Source: Nitrospiraceae bacterium UBA2600
Lineage (GTDB): Bacteria > Nitrospirota > Thermodesulfovibrionia > Thermodesulfovibrionales > Thermodesulfovibrionaceae
Length of the DNA stretch: 64,000 nucleotides
NCBI GenBank assembly: GCA_002339325.1
Contig: DDKK01000010.1
Location: 1-64,000 of the forward strand
Reading direction: 5' to 3'
Below, in pieces: positions 1-8,242 of this stretch (positions within the stretch are counted from its first letter, which is position 1; every line of letters starts with the position of its first letter). Under the pieces are notes generated by a model. It saw only the letters and a list, made by a program, of their open reading frames with translations. It was not told the DNA's origin and did not search any database. Both the position numbers and the translations under genes were made by a program.

Positions 1-136
1 CAATAGCTCTTCTTAATAACTTGCCTTCACCTATGAGATGGCGCTGTCCAACATATTCCTCAAGATTTCTTGGAGACATTCTAAAGGCAAGTGGTTTATT
101 TTTAAGTTCTGAGGATTTTTCCTCAAATAGACTCAT
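1..136 (-). CDS. rarA: RarA/MgsA-type AAA+ ATPase, N-terminal 45 residues only (runs off window)
   Basis: The reverse strand opens with ATG at 136 and stays open to the window edge. The 45 visible residues include RMSPRNLEEYVGQRHLIGEG, which matches the N-terminus of replication-associated recombination protein A (RarA/MgsA), a clamp-loader-like ATPase acting at stalled replication forks. The start overlaps the stop of the upstream HD-GYP gene as ATGA, so the two are probably co-transcribed. The Walker motifs lie outside the window, so the call rests on the N-terminal signature alone. Confidence 0.8.
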   Translation of the reverse strand, partial: MSLFEEKSSELKNKPLAFRMSPRNLEEYVGQRHLIGEGKLLRRAI

Positions 137-1392
137 TTTACCTTTCCAAGCATCTTTATAAAAGACCTGAGAAGTTCGGCATCGTAGTCACCTCTCTCTC
201 TTACTACTATCGAGAGAGCAAAGTAGGGAGTTAATGGAGGCTTGTAGGGTCTTCTTGTTGTTAAAGCATCATAACAATCTGCAATTGCAGTTATTCTTCC
301 AAAAAGTTTAACCTCTTCACCTTTCAATCCATAAGGATAACCTTTGCCTGATAGCTTCTCATGATGTTGTAATACTGCTATGAAAGCATCAGGGGGTATA
401 TCTCTGTGTTCTTTAAGTAGATTATAACCATGCATTACATGCTGTTTTATGATATTGTATTCAGTGTCAGTGAGTTTACCCTGTTTATTTAGAATCTCGT
501 GAGGTATTTGTGTTTTACCAATATCATGCAATATAGCACCTATACCAAGCCTGTATAGCTCCTCCTTTGTTAATCCTATCTGAATTCCCAAACCTATCGA
601 TAATACTCCCACATTAACCGAATGAGTATAGGTGTAGTAATCATAACCTTTTAGAGTGAGCAGTTCATAAATTGATTCAGGGTCATTTACTATCGTTTCT
701 ATTATTGTTTTCAGAGAACTTTCCACTTTTTTTATTTTTTCGCCACTTCTCGGGTCATTTAAAATATCAATAACTATGACCTTTGCTGTTTCTTTCACTA
801 TTAGATGCTTCAGCGAGCTGTCTTTTTGTTCAGCGATCTTATCTGCTCTTTTTTCAATAAATTCGATGTATTCTCTAAAAAGAGAGAGGTCTTTTTTTTC
901 TATTAGAATGTCCCCTTCTTCAGGAATAGTGTCACTGTAAATCATTACAGGTTTACCAAGAGATGCATCAACAATCTTATTGAAGCTTAGTTTCTTAAGC
1001 AAATATATGGGAAATTCTACTTCTATGCCAGGAACAATGAGATTTCTGTCAATTTGATAATAATGCTCCTTTTGATAGGAATAATTCTTAAATTTTACAG
1101 GTGACTCTAATTCAGAGGTAATTATATCAGCATTCGAAAGATAGCTCCTTAACAATGTTTCATTTTCTGGAGCTATATATACATGAGATATGCCTTTTTC
1201 TTTAAGGATAGATTGGAAAACAGTAGAGTAAAAATTCCCCCTGTGAAAGATTTTTTTAGTTATCCCTCCTTCCTTTATAAAAATATCAAAAGGTAGGGGC
1301 TTATTTAGCTGTAATCTATTTATATCTATCTTCAGAAGGTCGTCTTCTGAGATAATTTCCCTTATCTTAGTTTTTGTTCTTGTTTGGTTCAC
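133..1392 (-). CDS. HD-GYP domain protein, probable cyclic-di-GMP phosphodiesterase
   Basis: This 419-residue protein has an HD-GYP domain in its C-terminal half: HD at 289-290 (ILHDIGK), HHE near 335 and GYP at 351-353 within GKGYPYGLKG. HD-GYP domains are metal-dependent phosphodiesterases that hydrolyse cyclic di-GMP to GMP. The first 200 residues have no REC, PAS or membrane segment that I recognise and may be a DUF3391-like sensor region. It starts with GTG and has no clear Shine-Dalgarno sequence. It overlaps rarA downstream by ATGA. The family call is firm; the input signal is unknown. Confidence 0.88.
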   Translation of the reverse strand: MNQTRTKTKIREIISEDDLLKIDINRLQLNKPLPFDIFIKEGGITKKIFHRGNFYSTVFQSILKEKGISHVYIAPENETLLRSYLSNADIITSELESPVKFKNYSYQKEHYYQIDRNLIVPGIEVEFPIYLLKKLSFNKIVDASLGKPVMIYSDTIPEEGDILIEKKDLSLFREYIEFIEKRADKIAEQKDSSLKHLIVKETAKVIVIDILNDPRSGEKIKKVESSLKTIIETIVNDPESIYELLTLKGYDYYTYTHSVNVGVLSIGLGIQIGLTKEELYRLGIGAILHDIGKTQIPHEILNKQGKLTDTEYNIIKQHVMHGYNLLKEHRDIPPDAFIAVLQHHEKLSGKGYPYGLKGEEVKLFGRITAIADCYDALTTRRPYKPPLTPYFALSIVVRERGDYDAELLRSFIKMLGKVK

Positions 1393-1484
1393 ATTCTAAT
1401 TATTACAAAAAATCAAGGTAAATGTGAATACAAATTAAAAAAATTATTAAAAAGCCTTTCTCTATTTAAGGCAAAGCAAATAAA

Positions 1485-1514
1485 TTTACAAAATGCCCCT
1501 CTTGGAAATATAAT
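1485..1514 (+). promoter_or_regulatory. sigma-70 type promoter of kup, predicted leaderless
   Basis: TTTACA at 1485-1490 and TATAAT at 1509-1514 are separated by 18 bases. The kup ATG is at 1523, where the transcript would be expected to start within a base or two, and no Shine-Dalgarno sequence precedes it. Confidence 0.6.
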
Positions 1515-1522
1515 AATCCCTC

Positions 1523-3313
1523 ATGAGTGGAGTGATTAAAGCACTTGGGCTTGTTTTCGGAGATATCGGCACAAGTCCGATTTATACTCTAACAGTGGCT
1601 TTTTTAATTCTTGAACCCACTTATGAAAATGTTTTAGGTGTTTTATCTCTAATATTTTGGACAATTGTCATTATTCCCACAATTCAATATAACTTCCTTG
1701 CAATGAATCTCAGCATAAGAGGTGAAGGTGGCACAATAGTTCTCTCTGAGATATTTAAATCTCTTTCAAAATCAAGGAGAGCACAAGCTTTTGTAACTTT
1801 TTTAACTTTCATTGGAGTTTCTTTCTTAATAGGTGATGGTGTTATTACTCCTGCAATAAGCATTTTAAGTGCTGTTGAAGGAACTGCTTTTATTCCAGGA
1901 CTTGAAGGAATTTCGCAGGCTTCAATGATTTTCATTGCCATTTTGATTGCCTTAACCCTATTTCTTTTTCAAAAAAAAGGCACTGAAAAGGTATCATCTG
2001 CTTTTGGTCCCATTATGTGTGTTTGGTTTTTATCACTCACTTCATTGGGAATTTACTCCATTTTTCTAAGTCCTCAGGTTTTAAAGGCAGTAAATCCCTA
2101 TTATGCATTAGAGTTTCTTATGCACAACGGATGGAAGGGCTATCTTGTGCTTGGAGAGGTTATTCTCTGTGCAACAGGTGCTGAGGCAATGTATGCTGAC
2201 ATGGGACATCTCGGTGCAAATCCTATAAGAAAAGCATGGGCAATGGTATTTTTTGCCCTTTTTATAAACTATTTTGGACAGGGTGCCTTTCTTCTTAAAA
2301 ATCCTCATGTGAAAAATATACTTTTTGAAATGGCTTTTAATTTTTCATCTTTTCTTTATGTCCCCTTTTTAATTTTGAGCCTGTCAGCCACAGTAATAGC
2401 ATCTCAAGCGATGATAAGCGGAATGTTTTCAGTTGTCTATCAGGCTATAACAACAAGAATAATGCCCATGCTGAAAATTGACTACACTTCAAAAGAGCTT
2501 AAGTCCCAGATATACATTGGAAGTGTTAACTGGTTTTTGCTTTTAGCAGTTATTCTAATTATCGTTGATTTTGGTAGCTCATCAAATCTTGCAGCAGCTT
2601 ATGGCCTTGCAGTTACAGGAAATATGTGCATAACAGGACTGCTTCTTGTATCTATATTTTTTCTGAAAAGAAATTATTATGCCATGCTTGCAAGTACTCT
2701 CATATTTTTTGTTGATTTTGCTTATTTCAGTTCCTGTTTATATAAAATCCCCCATGGTGGATACTGGTCAATTTTTCTTGCAATGTTTCCATTTTTAACT
2801 ATGCTTATCTATACTGAAGGGCAGAAAAGACTTTACAGAGCTATGAAGTTTATGACAGTAGATGATTTTATTTTAAAATTTGAAAGAGTTTATAAGACTA
2901 ATCCGAAGATACCAGGAAGTGCCATATTTTTCATAAAAGACACGGCAAAAATTTCTCCTTACATTGTTGAGACAATGTTTTATAATGGCATAATTTATGA
3001 GGACAATATATTTCTGTCAGTTCTCATAAGACCTGACCCCTACGGAGTGACTGGATACTTTAAAGAAGATCTCTGTCCCGGTATTAGAGTGTTTGAGATT
3101 CAGATGGGATACATGGAAGTTGTGAATATTGAAGAGATACTCAGAGAAAACGGAATAGAGGAAAGAGCCATATTTTATGGACTTGAGGAGATTATTGCAA
3201 AAAGGCACTGGCAGTTTTTTGCCTTTTTAAAGAGAGTAACTCCTACATTCATAAGCTTTTTTAGGCTTCCCTCACGAAAGCTTCACGGAGTTATGACAAG
3301 AGTTGAAATGTAA
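1523..3313 (+). CDS. kup: KUP-family potassium uptake protein
   Basis: This 596-residue protein begins with the KUP signature GLVFGDIGTSPIYTL (about residues 9-23), followed by about 12 hydrophobic segments to residue ~440 and a hydrophilic C-terminal domain of ~150 residues. Kup proteins are K+/H+ symporters of the inner membrane. The length is close to the family norm (~620). The gene diverges from the HD-GYP gene, and its start is chosen because a good promoter sits immediately before it. No other potassium genes are nearby. Confidence 0.93.
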   Translation: MSGVIKALGLVFGDIGTSPIYTLTVAFLILEPTYENVLGVLSLIFWTIVIIPTIQYNFLAMNLSIRGEGGTIVLSEIFKSLSKSRRAQAFVTFLTFIGVSFLIGDGVITPAISILSAVEGTAFIPGLEGISQASMIFIAILIALTLFLFQKKGTEKVSSAFGPIMCVWFLSLTSLGIYSIFLSPQVLKAVNPYYALEFLMHNGWKGYLVLGEVILCATGAEAMYADMGHLGANPIRKAWAMVFFALFINYFGQGAFLLKNPHVKNILFEMAFNFSSFLYVPFLILSLSATVIASQAMISGMFSVVYQAITTRIMPMLKIDYTSKELKSQIYIGSVNWFLLLAVILIIVDFGSSSNLAAAYGLAVTGNMCITGLLLVSIFFLKRNYYAMLASTLIFFVDFAYFSSCLYKIPHGGYWSIFLAMFPFLTMLIYTEGQKRLYRAMKFMTVDDFILKFERVYKTNPKIPGSAIFFIKDTAKISPYIVETMFYNGIIYEDNIFLSVLIRPDPYGVTGYFKEDLCPGIRVFEIQMGYMEVVNIEEILRENGIEERAIFYGLEEIIAKRHWQFFAFLKRVTPTFISFFRLPSRKLHGVMTRVEM

Positions 3314-3324
3314 GACAAGCAAAA

Positions 3325-3354
3325 TTGAAGTAAGGCAAGGGTAAGTTTTATAAT
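3325..3354 (+). promoter_or_regulatory. promoter of the glycosyltransferase gene, predicted leaderless
   Basis: TTGAAG at 3325-3330, an 18-base spacer and TATAAT at 3349-3354 precede the ATG at 3361. Only six bases separate the -10 box from the start codon, so a leaderless transcript is expected. Confidence 0.5.
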
Positions 3355-3360
3355 TAAAAA

Positions 3361-4878
3361 ATGGTTAAATATCTTATCATTTTCATAGCTCTCTTTTTAG
3401 CCCTCTTCAGACTTAGCTCCGTAACACTTTTTGATGTGGATGAGGCAGTATTTGCAGAAGCAACTAAGGAGATGTTACAAAGTGGTAATTGGATAACTCC
3501 AACTTATAATGATGAACCACGATATGACAAACCAATACTTTTTTACTGGTTAATGGCTATCTCTTATAAAATCTTTGGAATAAACGAATTTTCAGCCAGA
3601 TTTCCCTCTGCTTTGGCTGGATTTATTCTTTGTTTAAGCATATTTATATTTTTAAATACCCTAAACCGAAAGCGCGAAGCCCTATATGCAGTTTTATGCT
3701 TTACCTTTTCCCTTTATTACTTAGTCTACACGCATGCAGCAGTTACAGATATGACTCTTACACTGTTTATCAGCCTGTCTCTCTTTTCCTTTTATCTTGC
3801 AATATATAAAGCTCAGAAATATATCTACGGCTTTTATATTTTTTCTGCCCTTGCCTTCCTGACCAAGGGATTAATCGGAATAGTCTTTCCCTTTTCAATA
3901 GCTGGAATGTACATGATACTTATGGAAGGGCGAAAGGGTATAAGGCGAATTCTTGATTTTAAAGCTTTTATAGTTTTCCTTTTAATATCACTTCCTTGGT
4001 ATGTTACCCAAATAGCAATAAATGGACAGGATTTTATTCAGCAGTTTTTTATAAAACATCATTTTATGAGATATACAGGAGTTATTTCAGGGCATAAAGG
4101 ACCATTTTATTATTTTATACCTGTCTTGATAATAGGACTTTTCCCTTGGATATCCTTTTTACCTCAGGGATTGAGAAATATTAGAAAGGATAATTTGAGG
4201 TTTTTTTCATTAATCTGGTTTTCATTTATCTTCATATTTTTTTCTCTCTCAACAACAAAGCTTCCAAACTATATTTTACCTGCTATCCCGGCAGCCTCAA
4301 TTTTAATCTCTTTTGGAATGGCTGAATTTAGAGAAAAACCCTCCTCTGTTCCGTTGATTATCATCGGATTTTTATCTATTTTGTTTGCTGCTGCATTTTT
4401 AATTGGAGTCAATAAGATAAGACTATATCTACCCGATTTTGATATTATCTGGGTTTATGTAATTTCTATTGTAATTCTTTTATTTGCATTGGTTAGCTTT
4501 TATGGGATGTTAAAAAGAAAAAAAATATTTCTATCTATGGCTTGTTTAACATTTGTATTTCTTATGATAATCTCTTTAAAAATAATCCCCTATGTCAATA
4601 AAACACTACAGGATGGACTTTACAGAATTAGCCTTTATGTAAAGGAGAATTTCAAAGACAGCGAGGTCATTACATATAAATTGAACAAACCGAGTATTGT
4701 ATTCTATTCAGATAAAAAAATTCTTAAGGTTAATAGCGAAAAAAAGATACTTGACATTCTTAGACAAAATAAAAAAATAATCATTATTGCCCATGTAAAA
4801 GATTTAGTTTTTTTAAAAAACTCGGGGTTAGAGATTTTGTTGGAGGAAGGAGAATATGCAGTTTTGGAAAAGTCATAA
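3361..4878 (+). CDS. ArnT/PMT-type integral-membrane glycosyltransferase (GT83-like)
   Basis: This 505-residue protein has roughly 11-12 membrane segments. An early DVDEAVFAEATKEML motif (residues ~25-39) has the acidic DxDE-type first loop of the ArnT/PMT (GT-C fold) family, and YDKPILFYWL lies near residue 60. Members use polyprenyl-phosphate sugars to glycosylate lipid A or other envelope targets. The C-terminal ~90 residues are soluble. It overlaps the next gene, a PAP2 phosphatase, by 23 bases, suggesting a joint role in lipid A or undecaprenyl-lipid modification. The acceptor and sugar cannot be deduced. Confidence 0.82.
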   Translation: MVKYLIIFIALFLALFRLSSVTLFDVDEAVFAEATKEMLQSGNWITPTYNDEPRYDKPILFYWLMAISYKIFGINEFSARFPSALAGFILCLSIFIFLNTLNRKREALYAVLCFTFSLYYLVYTHAAVTDMTLTLFISLSLFSFYLAIYKAQKYIYGFYIFSALAFLTKGLIGIVFPFSIAGMYMILMEGRKGIRRILDFKAFIVFLLISLPWYVTQIAINGQDFIQQFFIKHHFMRYTGVISGHKGPFYYFIPVLIIGLFPWISFLPQGLRNIRKDNLRFFSLIWFSFIFIFFSLSTTKLPNYILPAIPAASILISFGMAEFREKPSSVPLIIIGFLSILFAAAFLIGVNKIRLYLPDFDIIWVYVISIVILLFALVSFYGMLKRKKIFLSMACLTFVFLMIISLKIIPYVNKTLQDGLYRISLYVKENFKDSEVITYKLNKPSIVFYSDKKILKVNSEKKILDILRQNKKIIIIAHVKDLVFLKNSGLEILLEEGEYAVLEKS

Positions 4879-5455
4879 AAAGATTTTTCTCCTGAGTTGT
4901 TTAATTTTAATCCTTATTCTTTGTTTTGATAAAAAAATCTTACTCCTTATAAAAGATTTTCAGTCGGATTATCCAGCCTTTCATTCTTTTCTTGAGGTCT
5001 TGGATATAGGGATGAAATTTTTCTATTATGGAATATTTGTGACTACTGTAATTTTTGCCATTTATGGTTTGATTGCAAAAAAAGATTTTGGAAAGCCTCT
5101 TGCATTTGGTATAGTTCTTACAGGCATATTAGTCCAGATTAAGCATGTTTTAGGGAGGGCAAGACCTTCAACTTCAATTGATGGCTTCTTTAATGGACCT
5201 TACTTTGGCTATGCCTACTCTTCTTTTCCTTCAGGGCATACAACTTTTGCATTCATGGTTGCAACGGTCCTATCAAATTATTATCCAAGATTCCGTATTA
5301 TTTTCTATATTCTTGCAGGTTGGGTTGGCTTTGAGAGAATTGAAGACTTTGCTCACTTTCCCTCTGATGTAATAGCAGGAGCTGTTTTAGGAACAATTAT
5401 AGGGAAGCTGGTATTGCTTAAATTTTGTCCTGCTAAAAAGCAGGATAATGCCTAA
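4856..5455 (+). CDS. PAP2-superfamily membrane phosphatase
   Basis: This 199-residue membrane protein carries the full PAP2 signature: K96-x6-R103-P104 (KHVLGRARP), PSGH at 125-128, and R161-x5-H167-x3-D171. PAP2 enzymes remove phosphate from lipids such as undecaprenyl pyrophosphate, phosphatidate or lipid A. Its 23-base overlap with the GT83-like gene suggests LpxE-type or undecaprenyl-phosphate work coupled to that transferase. The stop codon overlaps the convergent tatA stop as CTAA (5452-5455), leaving no room for a terminator. Confidence 0.87.
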   Translation: MQFWKSHKKIFLLSCLILILILCFDKKILLLIKDFQSDYPAFHSFLEVLDIGMKFFYYGIFVTTVIFAIYGLIAKKDFGKPLAFGIVLTGILVQIKHVLGRARPSTSIDGFFNGPYFGYAYSSFPSGHTTFAFMVATVLSNYYPRFRIIFYILAGWVGFERIEDFAHFPSDVIAGAVLGTIIGKLVLLKFCPAKKQDNA

Positions 5456-5640
5456 ATTTGTTTCTTATGATCAATTTTTAAACTTTCATCTTTATTTGAA
5501 TTTGTCTCTGGCTCTGATACTGCTTTTTTGAATCCTCTTATGGCTTCTCCAAGTCCCCTACCAATTTCAGGCAACTTTGATGAACCGAAAAGAACAATTA
5601 TAATTATTGAAAAAAGAAATACATCCTGATAACTAAGCAT
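5452..5640 (-). CDS. tatA: Twin-arginine translocase subunit TatA/TatE
   Basis: This 62-residue protein has a single N-terminal membrane helix (about residues 7-18), the FG hinge at 18-19, then the amphipathic stretch SKLPEIGRGLGEAIRGFKKA, all hallmarks of TatA. TatA polymerises to form the pore that exports folded proteins with RR signal peptides. A Tat-type alkaline phosphatase is encoded at 30104. Start ATG at 5640 is preceded by AAGGGGGT. No tatB or tatC lies beside it. Confidence 0.92.
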   Translation of the reverse strand: MLSYQDVFLFSIIIIVLFGSSKLPEIGRGLGEAIRGFKKAVSEPETNSNKDESLKIDHKKQI

Positions 5641-5651
5641 ATTTAACCCCC

Positions 5652-5667
5652 TTAGATTTAAATCTAA
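5652..5667. promoter_or_regulatory. 16-bp perfect palindrome upstream of tatA
   Basis: TTAGATTTAAATCTAA is perfectly self-complementary and lies a few bases before the tatA ribosome-binding site. It could be an operator or a hairpin at the 5' end of the mRNA. The cognate protein, if any, is unknown. Confidence 0.35.
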
Positions 5668-5714
5668 TTAACAATATACAGCACAGTTATTTAAGCTTTC
5701 AATTTAAGCCCGAA

Positions 5715-6140
5715 CTACTTAACAATTACCACAGGGCATGAAGCATATGTGGCAACTCTACGGGAGACTGAACCAAGAAGCCACCTTTCAATTTTTGACA
5801 TGCCCCGTTGTCCCATTATAATCATATCAATACCATTTTCTGCGGCATACCTTACAATCTGGTCTGCTGGATGCCCAACGGCAATATCGGTTTTAATTTC
5901 TAAAGCGCGGGTTCTGGCAAGAGGCAATATCTTTTCAAACTCCTTTTTGTAGTATTCTGTGGCGCTATCAATAACCGCCTTTGTCTCAACGATTTCGCCA
6001 TGCTCTGGCGGTTGGGCTACAGAAAGAAGAATGATTTCTTTATCCTTTGAGGCAAACTCGTCAACAAGACTTAAAGCAAAATTAAAAGCTTTTATTGATT
6101 CCTCAGAGCCGTCAAAGGCAACTAAAATTTTTTTTAACAT
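5715..6140 (-). CDS. uspA: Universal stress protein UspA family, ATP-binding type
   Basis: This 141-residue single Usp domain has D10 near the N-terminus and the ATP-binding pattern G110-x2-G113-x9-G123-S124 (GQRGMSKIERWLLGSVS). It is cytosolic. It lies 3 bases downstream of a cation/proton antiporter gene, so both are likely on one mRNA under the fluoride riboswitch further upstream. Usp genes are among those reported downstream of fluoride riboswitches. It may sense ATP or regulate the antiporter; that role is inferred from context. Confidence 0.93.
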   Translation of the reverse strand: MLKKILVAFDGSEESIKAFNFALSLVDEFASKDKEIILLSVAQPPEHGEIVETKAVIDSATEYYKKEFEKILPLARTRALEIKTDIAVGHPADQIVRYAAENGIDMIIMGQRGMSKIERWLLGSVSRRVATYASCPVVIVK

Positions 6141-6143
6141 AAC

Positions 6144-7304
6144 TTAAACCTCCTTTTTTGTTTTAGGTAAAAGATATTTTGGCATATAAAAGGCATTGGC
6201 AATTATGGTAGGAACAACAGCGCTACCAATTACCGCTACAATTAACAAAGAATACTGATTTTGGTCGATTATTCCATGAGTTAATCCAAAGAGTGCTGAG
6301 ATTGAGCCAAAGGTAAGACCTGTTGACATAAGAAGGGTCGTATACATGCCTTCTTGATGTCTGAACTTAAATAGCTTTGTCACAGGATAGACACCCAAAA
6401 TTTTTGTTATCATTTTTCCACCTAATAATATCAAAAGTGCCAAAGGAGCTGCAAAAATTGAAGGAATCGAAACAAAATAGCCTGCCCTTAAGAAATAAAT
6501 TGGAGTTAAAAATCCTATAGTCAATGTTCTAAGCCTTCTTATAAGCTGATTGTCCTTGCCAACAGTGCCAGCTAAAACCATGCCTATAATGTAGGCTGGA
6601 AGAACTGCCTCGCTTCCAGACCATAGTGCAAGAGCACCAATACCAAAAAGAATGAACAGTAGATACTTTGTTTCAAACTCAGAGGGTTTATTACCAAATT
6701 TTTTGAATATCTTTGGAGTAATAAAAGGAAGTAATACAGCAATTACTATCATCACAATCATAAAAATAAGAGAATTGGTAGTAAAAGGCGAAAAGATTAA
6801 CCCCAATGCTAACACTGTTCCGAGGTCATTGACAAAACAAGCTGCAAGAATGACTTTACCAAACTCAGTCTTATTAAGTCCAAGCTCAAGCATTACAGCA
6901 TATACCACTGCCACAGAGGTAGTAGAAAGGGCAACACCTGCAAGCCAGCTTGCTTTCGCACTCCAGCCAAGAAGCCAGTATGCAACTGCTGTGCATCCAA
7001 GAAAAGGAGCAATAAATGCAACTAAGCCTATTCCTATCGTCTCTTTCCAACGAGTCTTCATTACCTCAGGCTCAAGTTCAGCTCCAGCCAGAAAAGTAAG
7101 CATTATGGCTCCAACTCCGGCAATAAATTTAATCCAGAGGTCATTTTCACCAATGGAAATTCCTGTTCCAGCAATAGCAAGACTTGCAATTGCTCCAACT
7201 GCTATTTCCGTTAAAGCTGTTGCTAAACGGAGCTTCGTTGCTATTACTGTTGAAAGTAAGGCGAGAAAAAACCAAAATGATGCTTGAATAAGAATCTCAA
7301 ACAT
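6144..7304 (-). CDS. CPA2-type cation:proton antiporter under fluoride riboswitch
   Basis: This 386-residue protein has about 12 membrane segments of the Na+/H+ exchanger (CPA) family. Visible motifs include LAGAELEP near residue 80 and ACFVNDLGTV near residue 155, where the ND pair corresponds to the ion-binding site. There is no C-terminal TrkA-N domain, unlike KefB/KefC. The ATG at 7304 has AAGGAGG upstream. It is first in an operon with uspA and directly follows a fluoride riboswitch, implying a role in surviving fluoride, either by ion or pH homeostasis or by direct export. Substrate is not provable from sequence. Confidence 0.87.
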   Translation of the reverse strand: MFEILIQASFWFFLALLSTVIATKLRLATALTEIAVGAIASLAIAGTGISIGENDLWIKFIAGVGAIMLTFLAGAELEPEVMKTRWKETIGIGLVAFIAPFLGCTAVAYWLLGWSAKASWLAGVALSTTSVAVVYAVMLELGLNKTEFGKVILAACFVNDLGTVLALGLIFSPFTTNSLIFMIVMIVIAVLLPFITPKIFKKFGNKPSEFETKYLLFILFGIGALALWSGSEAVLPAYIIGMVLAGTVGKDNQLIRRLRTLTIGFLTPIYFLRAGYFVSIPSIFAAPLALLILLGGKMITKILGVYPVTKLFKFRHQEGMYTTLLMSTGLTFGSISALFGLTHGIIDQNQYSLLIVAVIGSAVVPTIIANAFYMPKYLLPKTKKEV

Positions 7305-7323
7305 ACATGCCTCCTTATTCAGT

Positions 7324-7400
7324 GAGTAACTCTACCTTTAAAAGTAGGAGTTATCAGCCACTGAAACTCAGAGGCACTTAAAGGCGAACTCCATCGCCTT
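7324..7400 (-). promoter_or_regulatory. Fluoride riboswitch (crcB motif)
   Basis: Read on the minus strand from 7400, the RNA begins AGGCGAUGGAGUUCGCC, nearly identical to the known crcB-motif aptamer. It is followed by a hairpin GCC-U-CUGA/UCAG-U-GGC and then UGAUAACUCCUAC. GGAGUU and AACUCC form the closing aptamer helix. The CUCCU freed when the aptamer opens is complementary to AGGAG of the antiporter Shine-Dalgarno (about 7311-7315), so fluoride binding should expose the ribosome site (translational ON switch). A second hairpin, UAACUCCUAC with GUAGAGUUA, could compete. The family assignment is strong; the mechanism is inferred. Confidence 0.92.
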
Positions 7401-7441
7401 TTTTAAGATTAAAAAAATTTGAATTAATCTGTCAATGATGA

Positions 7442-7846
7442 TTAAATTTTTAAGATATTCTTAGTTCTTTCTAAGAATTCTCGGGCTAAAAATATCGCTT
7501 CTTTTGAGTCTTCGTAGTCAAAGGGAATTTCTGGATAGTAATCAGCCTCTTCTCTCATCTTTCTAAGTCTCCCAATTACCTTGCCTATCTTTGTATCAAA
7601 TTCACCAGTTTTTATATAGTAAAGCCCAAACATTCTTTCAACTCCTTCATGAGTCTTTGGGTCAACAGATTTAATAAGGAGAAGTGCCTTTGCAGCATGA
7701 TAAACAGTGTAATAAGCTGATACTATGCTTTTATAATAAAACTCCCCTTCTTGTAAAACAATAGCTGCTTCTAATTCCTTTTCAGCTCTTTTGAGTTCAT
7801 CTTTAGCTCTTATTAAAGCCTCTTTCTTACTTATTCTCTCAACCAT
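7442..7846 (-). CDS. HEPN domain protein (partner of MNT nucleotidyltransferase)
   Basis: This 134-residue all-helical protein has the HEPN signature SAYYTVYHAAKALL (43-56) and RKMREEADY (95-103), typical of PF05168. HEPN proteins paired with minimal nucleotidyltransferases form toxin-antitoxin-like modules in which HEPN may be an RNase and MNT modifies it. The canonical RxxxxH RNase motif is not obvious here, so activity is uncertain. It overlaps the upstream MNT gene by 16 bases. Confidence 0.85.
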   Translation of the reverse strand: MVERISKKEALIRAKDELKRAEKELEAAIVLQEGEFYYKSIVSAYYTVYHAAKALLLIKSVDPKTHEGVERMFGLYYIKTGEFDTKIGKVIGRLRKMREEADYYPEIPFDYEDSKEAIFLAREFLERTKNILKI

Positions 7847-8193
7847 AGCGTAATCCCGTCTTTTTTTATTTCTCTGAATAAACTTCTCTCTTTTTCTATA
7901 AGCTCTTTTTCATTTATAAATAAAGCAGAACCTAAAACATTATATTTAAGTTCAATCCCAGAGAGTAAATCAAAAATTTCATATTTTTCTTTTTTATCAA
8001 GGGGTTTTTCTGTGATGAAAAGAAGGTCAATGTCTGATTCTTCGGTAAAATCACCTCTTGCCTTTGAACCGTAAAGAATAATTTTTTTTATTAGGGGATA
8101 TGATACCCTTATTTTTTCAATAAGTTCATTTAAAAACCTTTCTTCAAAATAGTGTAAATGTCTAAGTTTATTATTTCTTTTTAGCACCTTCAT
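7831..8193 (-). CDS. Minimal nucleotidyltransferase (MNT), HEPN partner
   Basis: This 120-residue protein has the polymerase-beta type nucleotidyltransferase motif GS(42-43)-x10-D54-x-D56 in YGSKARGDFTEESDIDLLFI. MNT proteins of HEPN/MNT pairs transfer AMP to the HEPN partner in characterised cases and act as antitoxin. The gene order (MNT first, HEPN second, 16-base overlap) is the usual arrangement. The start at 8193 has no strong Shine-Dalgarno sequence. Confidence 0.87.
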   Translation of the reverse strand: MKVLKRNNKLRHLHYFEERFLNELIEKIRVSYPLIKKIILYGSKARGDFTEESDIDLLFITEKPLDKKEKYEIFDLLSGIELKYNVLGSALFINEKELIEKERSLFREIKKDGITLWLRE

Positions 8194-8242
8194 ATCAAAT
8201 TATAGCATAAAAGAAAAATGTAAATTTTCAAATATATTTTTA

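Noticed and set aside
6652..7287. 211-residue plus-strand frame over the antiporter
   Set aside because: Antisense to a clear membrane transporter gene, with no homology signal and no ribosome site.
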